A stretch of 10,129 bases of DNA. It comes from RGDT01 sp964630925. GTDB taxonomy: Bacteria > Planctomycetota > Planctomycetia > Gemmatales > Gemmataceae. The notes beneath the pieces were generated by a model that saw only the letters and a program-made list of their open reading frames with translations, was not told the origin of the DNA and did no database searches. Both the position numbers and the translations under genes were made by a program. Positions 6,288 to 10,129 of this stretch are shown here, one piece after another. Positions within the stretch are counted from its first letter, which is position 1, and each line of letters begins with the position of its first letter. The DNA lies in the NCBI GenBank assembly GCA_964630925.1, contig CAZVZK010000250.1:1-10129 (forward strand), read 5' to 3'.

Positions 6288-7202
6288 TCAGCGCCCGGCG
6301 GCGTCGGCGATCAGGCCCCGCCAGAGGCGTTCGTACGCCTCGACCTTGTACTCGCGGACCCGCCACAGCTCCGCCGAGCCGATGTAGGTGACGCGGCCCT
6401 TGCCGGCCTTGCCAAGGGCGAGGAAGGGGCGTTCGTCACCGCCCTCGGCCTTCGCCTTGGGGTCGGTGAAGGCGGCCAGGACGACGCCGCCGGCGTGCCT
6501 CCCCTTGACGGGATACGCCTGATAGAAGCCGTGGGCGGGCGGGGCGCCCTCCTTGGGGGAGCCGAAGAACTCGGCCCACCCGGCCAGGGGGTCTTTCCCG
6601 TCCGGGTCGAGGCGCAGGTACGCGGGCCGGCTCTTGACCTTGGGGAACGAGAGTGTCCACGGGCGGTCCGCCTCGCGCCTGTCGTCCTTGTTGTCCGCCA
6701 GCGTCACGGGCAGCAGGCCGCGCACGGGCGACAGCGCCTTGCCGCCGTCGGCGAGCTGCCGCGTGTTGAACGGCCCGGCCACGAAGACCAGCCCCCCGCC
6801 GTTCTCCCACACCCACTTCTCCAGCCCCTTCACCTGCTTGGCGTCGAGACGCCCCCAGTCGGGGTCGAAGGCCACGACCACGTCGTATCGCCCCAGGTCG
6901 AAGTCGCCCTCCGCCTTCCGGGCCTCGTTGAACTGGTCCGGGAAGCGCGTCAGGCTGCGGAACGCGCCCGCCCGCGCCGCGGCCTTCTTCGGCTCCGGCT
7001 TGCCCGGCTCGGGCTGGATGCAGACCGTGACATCCACCCGTTTTGACTCGGTATCGCGGGCGAGGAGGTTGGCGAGGAACTGATACTCGCGCATCATCCC
7101 GCGTGTCCACACCAGGACGCGGAGCGGGGGCTCCTTACCCGGCTTCTCCGCCGGCAGCGGCGCGGCCGCGCACAAGCCCAACAGGATGAGGAATGCCGTC
7201 AT
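6288..7202 (-). CDS. Exported protein with glutamine-amidotransferase-like fold (304 aa)
   Basis: A short signal peptide (residues 1-18, MTAFLILLGLCAAAPLPA) leads into a Rossmann-like domain. Strand LRVLVWT (27-33) is followed by REYQFLANLLARD (38-50), then FDLGRYDVVVAFDPDW (101-116), a helix KQVKGLEKWVWENGGGLVFVAG (122-143), and a closing GRVTYIGSAELWRVREYKVEAYERLW (269-294). This pattern resembles the class I glutamine-amidotransferase-like domain found inside large planctomycete membrane proteins and in ThuA-like proteins. The catalytic Cys of true amidotransferases is not at the expected 'elbow' (VAGPFN instead), so it is probably not an amidotransferase. The start at 7202 has a near-perfect AAGGAGGT just upstream. 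It is followed by the 60-aa gene and is divergent from the gene at 7322. Confidence 0.8.
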   Translation of the reverse strand: MTAFLILLGLCAAAPLPAEKPGKEPPLRVLVWTRGMMREYQFLANLLARDTESKRVDVTVCIQPEPGKPEPKKAAARAGAFRSLTRFPDQFNEARKAEGDFDLGRYDVVVAFDPDWGRLDAKQVKGLEKWVWENGGGLVFVAGPFNTRQLADGGKALSPVRGLLPVTLADNKDDRREADRPWTLSFPKVKSRPAYLRLDPDGKDPLAGWAEFFGSPKEGAPPAHGFYQAYPVKGRHAGGVVLAAFTDPKAKAEGGDERPFLALGKAGKGRVTYIGSAELWRVREYKVEAYERLWRGLIADAAGR

Positions 7203-7263
7203 GTCAACCTCCTTCGTCGCCGGCTCGCCCCGGCACTAGAACAAGACGACGGAGGGCGGGGGC

Positions 7264-7300
7264 GCTCACGCCCTGTGAGCTGGGGGCGAGACGCCCCCAG
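7264..7300. repeat. Two adjoining perfect hairpins (REP-like element)
   Basis: GCTCAC (7264-7269) pairs with GTGAGC (7275-7280) across a 5-nt loop. CTGGGGGCG (7280-7288) pairs with CGCCCCCAG (7292-7300) across a 3-nt loop. The two stems are back to back, sharing base 7280, in the gap between divergent genes. There is no U-run, so an intrinsic terminator is unlikely. It looks like a dispersed intergenic hairpin element, or a structured 5' leader of the gene at 7322. Confidence 0.6.
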
Positions 7301-7321
7301 ACCCCCGAGAGGACGGCCGCG

Positions 7322-7804
7322 ATGACACAGCTCGAACGGCTCCTCGTCGCCTGCATGCGCTGGGACGCCGGCGTCCCCGACGCCGACATGGCCGGCCTCG
7401 CCGTCGCCGCCGACTGGCTCGAGGAGCAGGGCGACGCGCGGGCCGCCCAGGTGCGCGAGGCCCTCGCCTACCGCATGCCCGCCCACAACCCTGCGGCGTC
7501 CGGCCCACGCCCCAGCCCGATCCGCGGCGTGCACATCGCCCCCATGAAGTCGCCCCGTGCCTCTTTCCGCTGGCGCATCTGGTCGGCGCTGGGCGACGGG
7601 GCCGAGGAGATCGCCACCCTGGAGTGCGGCAAGGACGAGGGGCCGGCCGGGCACGCCCGCGCCGAACGCCTCGCACGCTGGTACGCCGCCTGCCACGTCC
7701 TCGGCTACCCGCCGTTGCGGCTCCTCGCCTGCTGCGCGTCCGGTGCCGTCACTCATCCCGCACCTCCCGCTCGACCACCCCGAGATCGACGGGCCCGCTC
7801 TTGA
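7322..7804 (+). CDS. TIGR02996-like repeat-companion-domain protein (160 aa)
   Basis: Residues 1-48 match the planctomycete-type TIGR02996 domain: MTQLERLLVACMRWD, then AVAADWLEEQGDARAAQVREAL (28-49), where families usually read 'YADWLEErGDprAeflrlq'. The remainder is soluble and Ala/Arg-rich, with a helical, Trp-containing stretch FRWRIWSALGDGAEEIATLECG (82-103) and ERLARWYAACHVLGYPPLRLL (115-135) that recur in related small planctomycete proteins. The role of this domain is not known. The start at 7322 has GAGAGG 8-9 nt upstream. The last 18 residues (PAPPARPPRDRRARS and just before) lie opposite the end of the copper-protein gene and look like low-complexity read-through, so the natural end may once have been earlier. 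Confidence 0.78.
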   Translation: MTQLERLLVACMRWDAGVPDADMAGLAVAADWLEEQGDARAAQVREALAYRMPAHNPAASGPRPSPIRGVHIAPMKSPRASFRWRIWSALGDGAEEIATLECGKDEGPAGHARAERLARWYAACHVLGYPPLRLLACCASGAVTHPAPPARPPRDRRARS

Positions 7805-8504
7805 CCTCGATGACCCGGCCCGGAGGCGCCCCCGGCCTCGGACGCCGGTCGATCCAGCCGATCCTCTCGTGCCAGCCGATCAGGCGATATCGCCCCTTCG
7901 GCACGCCGGTGATGGTGAACCGCCCGTCGGCGTCCGTCACCGCGAAGTAGGGGCTGGGCGGGGCGAAGACGTACCCCCTCATCCACGGGTGGATGGGGCA
8001 CGACAGGGACATCGGCATCAGTCGCGGCTTGATCGTGCCGTGGTCCTCGCGCGTGTCGGGCGGGACGAGGCGGGCGATGTTCGGCCCGTCGGGGCCGCCG
8101 TGAACCTGGACGGCGTGGGTGACGACGGCCTTGTTGTCGATGACGAGGGACTGCCCCGGCGCGAGGACCGAGACACGCGGCTCGATCTTGCAGCAGGGGA
8201 CGGTGATCTCCAGGGACTTCGCGAGCTTCCGCGTGGGCGGGGCCTTCAGCACCTTGGCCGGGTCGTCGGCGTCCACGAGGAAGAAGGCGGCGTTCCTGAT
8301 GCCACGGTTCTTCGGGTGGACGATCAGCTCGTCCTGGCGGATCGGCCCCTTGGCCAGGCACGCCTTCACGTCGCGTCGGACATCCACGGCGGGGTTCTCG
8401 GGGATGGCGGCCCCCTTGGGCCACGCGAGGCGGCCCGTGACGGCCCCCTCCGGCGGCGCCGGCGCCAGGGCGATCAGACAGGCCGCGAGCAGGCATGCCC
8501 CCAT
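7749..8504 (-). CDS. Exported cupredoxin-like (type 1 copper) protein (251 aa)
   Basis: A hydrophobic leader (residues 1-15) is followed by a domain with the ligands of a type 1 copper site: H130 (VVTHAV) and the closing C169-P-I-H172-P-W-M175. This fits the 'methylamine utilisation/plastocyanin-like' proteins of planctomycetes. After it, PYFAVTDADGRFTITGVPKGRYRLIGWHE (185-213) is the typical carboxypeptidase-regulatory-like beta-sandwich seen at the end of this family. An electron-carrier or copper-binding role outside the cytoplasmic membrane is likely; the redox partner is unknown. GGGAGGAG precedes the ATG at 8504. It lies 18 bp after the VOC gene's stop, so the two are probably one operon. 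Its 3' end overlaps the convergent gene at 7322 by 56 bp. Confidence 0.85.
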   Translation of the reverse strand: MGACLLAACLIALAPAPPEGAVTGRLAWPKGAAIPENPAVDVRRDVKACLAKGPIRQDELIVHPKNRGIRNAAFFLVDADDPAKVLKAPPTRKLAKSLEITVPCCKIEPRVSVLAPGQSLVIDNKAVVTHAVQVHGGPDGPNIARLVPPDTREDHGTIKPRLMPMSLSCPIHPWMRGYVFAPPSPYFAVTDADGRFTITGVPKGRYRLIGWHERIGWIDRRPRPGAPPGRVIEVKSGPVDLGVVEREVRDE

Positions 8505-8522
8505 CTCACTCTCCTCCCGGCG

Positions 8523-8912
8523 TCAGCCCATCGGAGTACACAGCTCGACCAGCACCCCGAACGGGCAGCGCACGTAGGCCACCGTCTGGCCCCACGGCTT
8601 GACCTTCGGCTCGGAGAGGGGCGTCGCCCCCGCCGCGCAGGCGCGGGCGAAAGCGGCCGCCACGTCTTCCGTGACGAATCCGGCCTCCATTCCTGACGGC
8701 CTGGGCTGCTCGGCAAGGCGTGCGTAGCCGCCGGACAGGTTGCCCTCCGCGACGGCGTGGGCGGCGAACGCCAGGGCGGTGCCGCCCGTCTCCAATTCGC
8801 CGTAGCCGCCCGACTCGTGCAGGAAGCGCGTCGCGAGGCCGAACGCCTTGCCGTAGAACGCCAGGGCGGCGGCCACGTCCTCGACGTAGACGATCACGTA
8901 CCCGAACTTCAT
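8523..8912 (-). CDS. VOC (glyoxalase/bleomycin-resistance fold) protein (129 aa)
   Basis: The protein has the paired beta-alpha-beta-beta-beta halves of the VOC superfamily. Half one starts MKFGYVIVYVEDVAAALAFYGKAFGL, the usual 'v.D...a..FY...fG' opening. Half two starts GMEAGFVTEDVAAAFARACAAGA (74-96) and closes with VAYVRCPFGVLVELCTP (111-127). The length is normal for a single-domain member. The C-terminal metal-ligand Glu is present (E123), but the usual N-terminal His is replaced (YVIVYV), so a complete glyoxalase I metal site is doubtful. Substrate cannot be told. The start at 8912 has GGAGG 8 nt upstream; a longer in-frame start near 9047 would cut into the sigma gene opposite. It is the first gene of a pair with the copper protein. 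Confidence 0.87.
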   Translation of the reverse strand: MKFGYVIVYVEDVAAALAFYGKAFGLATRFLHESGGYGELETGGTALAFAAHAVAEGNLSGGYARLAEQPRPSGMEAGFVTEDVAAAFARACAAGATPLSEPKVKPWGQTVAYVRCPFGVLVELCTPMG

Positions 8913-8929
8913 GGCCGACCCCTCCGCCC

Positions 8930-8958
8930 TTGCCCGCCGCCGGCACCTCAAGGACAAT
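8930..8958 (+). promoter_or_regulatory. Candidate promoter of the third sigma gene (TTGCCC-N17-GACAAT)
   Basis: TTGCCC (8930-8935) and GACAAT (8953-8958) are separated by the ideal 17 nt, and lie 40 bp before the ATG at 8998. The site sits in the gap between the VOC gene and the divergent sigma gene. Confidence 0.45.
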
Positions 8959-8997
8959 ATCGCGGGACGACCCCCCACCGGCGAGGCCCGACACGCC

Positions 8998-9684
8998 ATG
9001 TCCGAGATCCCCTCCTCCACCTGCTGGACCGACCTGGCCGCCGCCAACGACCTCGACGCGGCGGGCCCCGTCCGCCAGGCGGCGCTCGGCCGCCTCGTGC
9101 GGCGTTACGAGGGGTTGGCCCGCGGCTTCCTCGCCTGGCGTCTGAAGCAGGCCGGCGTCCGCGGTGACGACGCCGTCGATGAGTGCTTCCAGCGCTTCGC
9201 CGAGAAGCTGTGCGAGGGGCGCTTCGACAAGGTGAGCCGCGAGCGCAAGCGATTCTCGCCCTACCTGAAGACGGTGCTGGCGAACCTCGTGGTGGACTAC
9301 CTGCGGAAGTCGGGCGGGCCCGGCGGCGACGTGGGGGGGGTGCCGGCGGATGACGGGTCGGAGGAGATCAACCGCCTGTTCCGCGAGCTGCTGCTGGGGC
9401 GGGCGCTGGGGCGCATGAAGGAGGCGGACCCGACCTTCTACCCGGTGATGCGCCTGCGTCTGGACAACCCGGCCTGGACCGCCGACCAGATGGCCGCCGC
9501 CATCTCGACGCCGGAGGTGACGCGCAACGCCAACTGGGTCAAGCAGCAGTTGCACCGGGGCCGCGAGCGTCTCAAGGAGTATCTGCGTCTGGAGGTGGCG
9601 TACGAGATCGGCTCGCACCTGAGCGGCGACATCGACGAGGAGCTGGCCCTGATCGGGCTGGGTGAGGCGTCCGCGAAGGGGTGA
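8998..9684 (+). CDS. Sigma-70-family RNA polymerase sigma factor, no kinase partner (228 aa)
   Basis: The layout parallels the sigma factor at 3215. A region-2-like part at about 30-105 contains LGRLVRRYEGLARGFLAW, DDAVDECFQRFAEKL and FSPYLKTVLANLVVDYLRK. A Gly-rich linker (107-115) comes next. A region-4-like part at about 128-200 ends with the basic helix WVKQQLHRGRERLKEYLRLEV. The tail ends DIDEELALIGLG, as the other ends in IEDELQTLGLL, so the two are probably paralogues of one planctomycete family. ATG 8998 is preferred: it follows GAGG (11 nt) and a promoter-like TTGCCC-N17-GACAAT, while an ATG at 8911 overlaps the opposite gene's start and the promoter. Eight G in a row (9333-9340) lie in the linker codons. 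No kinase or anti-sigma gene follows; downstream is a repeat region. Confidence 0.85.
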   Translation: MSEIPSSTCWTDLAAANDLDAAGPVRQAALGRLVRRYEGLARGFLAWRLKQAGVRGDDAVDECFQRFAEKLCEGRFDKVSRERKRFSPYLKTVLANLVVDYLRKSGGPGGDVGGVPADDGSEEINRLFRELLLGRALGRMKEADPTFYPVMRLRLDNPAWTADQMAAAISTPEVTRNANWVKQQLHRGRERLKEYLRLEVAYEIGSHLSGDIDEELALIGLGEASAKG

Positions 9685-9735
9685 GGCCGGGTAGGTCTGC
9701 CGACGATGCCCGCCCTTGTCCGCCGTGCGTCCCTC

Positions 9736-9759
9736 GTCGCACGGCCCCCACCTTGCGAC
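9736..9759. repeat. Imperfect hairpin, degenerate copy of the one at 9851
   Basis: GTCGCACGG pairs with CCTTGCGAC with one mismatch and a 6-nt loop. Its position in repeat unit 1 matches the perfect hairpin of unit 2, so the two are diverged copies. Confidence 0.55.
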
Positions 9760-9819
9760 GGGCTGACGCGAGGCTCCTACCTCGCCTTCCCGTGGCGACG
9801 AGCCTCCCGGCTTGTCGTA

Positions 9820-9840
9820 GAGCACGCTTCCAGCGTGCTC
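9820..9840. repeat. Perfect 9-bp hairpin between the two repeat units
   Basis: GAGCACGCT and AGCGTGCTC form a perfect 9-bp stem around TCC. I recall similar 'AGCACGCT..AGCGTGCT' hairpins from planctomycete intergenic regions, but cannot verify that here. Confidence 0.65.
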
Positions 9841-9850
9841 ACAGCCTCTC

Positions 9851-9874
9851 GTCGCACGGCTCCCGCCGTGCGAC
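9851..9874. repeat. Perfect 10-bp hairpin in repeat unit 2
   Basis: GTCGCACGGC and GCCGTGCGAC pair perfectly around TCCC. The stem can be extended to 13 pairs (9848-9877) with one G-T pair. No U-run follows, so it is unlikely to be a standard terminator on the plus strand. Confidence 0.65.
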
Positions 9875-10046
9875 GGGCTGACGCGTGGCCCCGCCTCGCT
9901 CGCCGTCTTCCCGTGGGGCGGGCCTCCCGGCCTGCCGACGATGATCGATCTGTCCGCATTGCCTCCCTCCCGGTGCGTACCGCCCGCGCCCCCACGCACT
10001 GATGGCGAGGTTTGATTCATTGATCTGTCCAGGGGCGAAGTGGCGA

Positions 10047-10129
10047 TCAGCGACGGTCCGTGCCGCGCCCGCCACCGTCCGCGCCCGAGGCCGACACCTC
10101 CGGGCCGGCCGGGGCGCGTTCGGCGTCCC
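10047..10129 (-). CDS. Possible 3' end of a minus-strand gene (partial)
   Basis: Reading in from the right edge, one minus-strand frame encodes about 26 residues (DAERAPAGPEVSASGADGG, then GRGTDRR) before a TGA at 10047-10049. Third codon positions are almost all G or C and acidic residues are present, unlike the Arg-rich other frames. No domain can be recognised in so short a piece, and the low-complexity tail could be chance. If real, it converges on the sigma gene, with the repeat region between the two. Confidence 0.35.
   Translation of the reverse strand, partial: DAERAPAGPEVSASGADGGGRGTDRR

Larger units (their letters stand above)
9685..10046. repeat. Gene-poor stretch with about 120-bp tandem repeat and hairpins
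   Basis: I see no convincing gene here; open frames read as Arg/Ala/Pro-rich sequence built from the repeats. Two related units of about 120 bp lie at about 9734-9818 and 9849-9943. They share TGCGACGGGCTGACGCG exactly (9754-9770 and 9869-9885), CTTCCCGTGG (9786-9795 and 9907-9916) and GCCTCCCGGC (9802-9811 and 9922-9931). CTGCCGACGATG occurs at both flanks (9697-9708 and 9932-9943). After 9943 are a direct repeat GATCTGTCC (9947-9955 and 10022-10030) and a weak inverted repeat GTGCGT/ACGCAC (9973-9978 and 9994-9999). Confidence 0.7.

Noticed and set aside
3945..7046. 1033-codon plus-strand open frame
   Set aside because: It runs out of frame through the kinase, the M50 gene and antisense through two minus genes. 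The product is Arg/Gly/Ala-rich without domains.
7264..7300. Intrinsic terminator
   Set aside because: The hairpins lack a following T-run on either strand and lie upstream of both flanking divergent genes, not downstream of any.
9697..9943. CRISPR array
   Set aside because: Only two diverged units, with no regular short repeats and unique spacers, and no cas genes nearby.
9706..10002. 98-codon plus-strand frame in the repeat region
   Set aside because: Its sequence follows the repeat units and hairpins, has no ribosome site and no acidic residues of note.
8506..10020. 504-codon minus-strand open frame
   Set aside because: It is antisense to the third sigma gene and out of frame with the VOC gene. 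Its N-terminal part is made from the tandem repeats.
1..10129. Insertion sequence, prophage, toxin-antitoxin or defence genes
   Set aside because: No transposase, integrase, phage structural, restriction or toxin motifs were recognised in any frame, and no tRNA-like cloverleaf was seen.

Overview
The window looks like chromosomal DNA from a planctomycete, most likely of the Gemmata/Gemmataceae type. This is inferred from gene content, not from a marker gene. The content includes very high GC, several sigma-70-family regulators, a Hanks-type Ser/Thr kinase translationally coupled to a sigma factor, an MJ0042-like zinc-ribbon membrane protein, a TIGR02996-like 'ADWLEEQGD' protein, many small exported proteins of unknown function, and hairpin-rich intergenic repeats. 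I see no rRNA, tRNA, CRISPR array, transposase or phage gene.

Layout. (1) 83-2301, minus strand: a compact operon of an ECF-type sigma factor, a small one-helix membrane protein in the anti-sigma position (28 bp overlap), and a 459-aa exported protein of a planctomycete family (3 bp gap). (2) 2405-5226, plus strand: a divergent MJ0042-like membrane protein behind an extended -10, then a second sigma factor with its own candidate promoter. The kinase start overlaps that sigma factor's stop (GTGA). The kinase core is intact, but the part after the membrane helix is very short and resembles a remnant of a WD40-like sensor. (3) 5235-7202: a 46-aa exported peptide (minus), an M50-like membrane protein with HEGGH (plus), then a minus-strand pair of a 304-aa exported amidotransferase-fold-like protein and a 60-aa acidic protein. 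(4) 7203-7321: a divergent intergenic gap holding two back-to-back perfect hairpins. (5) 7322-7804: a TIGR02996-like protein whose 3' end overlaps, tail to tail, a minus-strand pair of a VOC/glyoxalase-fold protein and a type-1-copper (cupredoxin-like) exported protein. (6) 8930-9684: a third sigma factor, related in architecture to the second, without a kinase partner. (7) 9685-10046: about 360 bp without a convincing gene, made of a roughly 120-bp two-copy tandem repeat with strong hairpins. (8) 10047-10129: possibly the 3' end of another minus-strand gene.

How the genes may work together. The window holds three separate sigma-factor loci: one with a membrane partner, one with a kinase, one orphan. 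This fits the planctomycete habit of signalling through many ECF sigma factor and kinase pairs. The other genes are mostly envelope or exported proteins, which are plausible targets, but nothing in the sequence links them to a particular sigma factor. I did not find a clearly new system. The items most worth a second look are the atrophied kinase sensor, the sigma/membrane-protein/exported-protein operon, homopolymer tracts inside two regulator genes, and the two hairpin-repeat loci.
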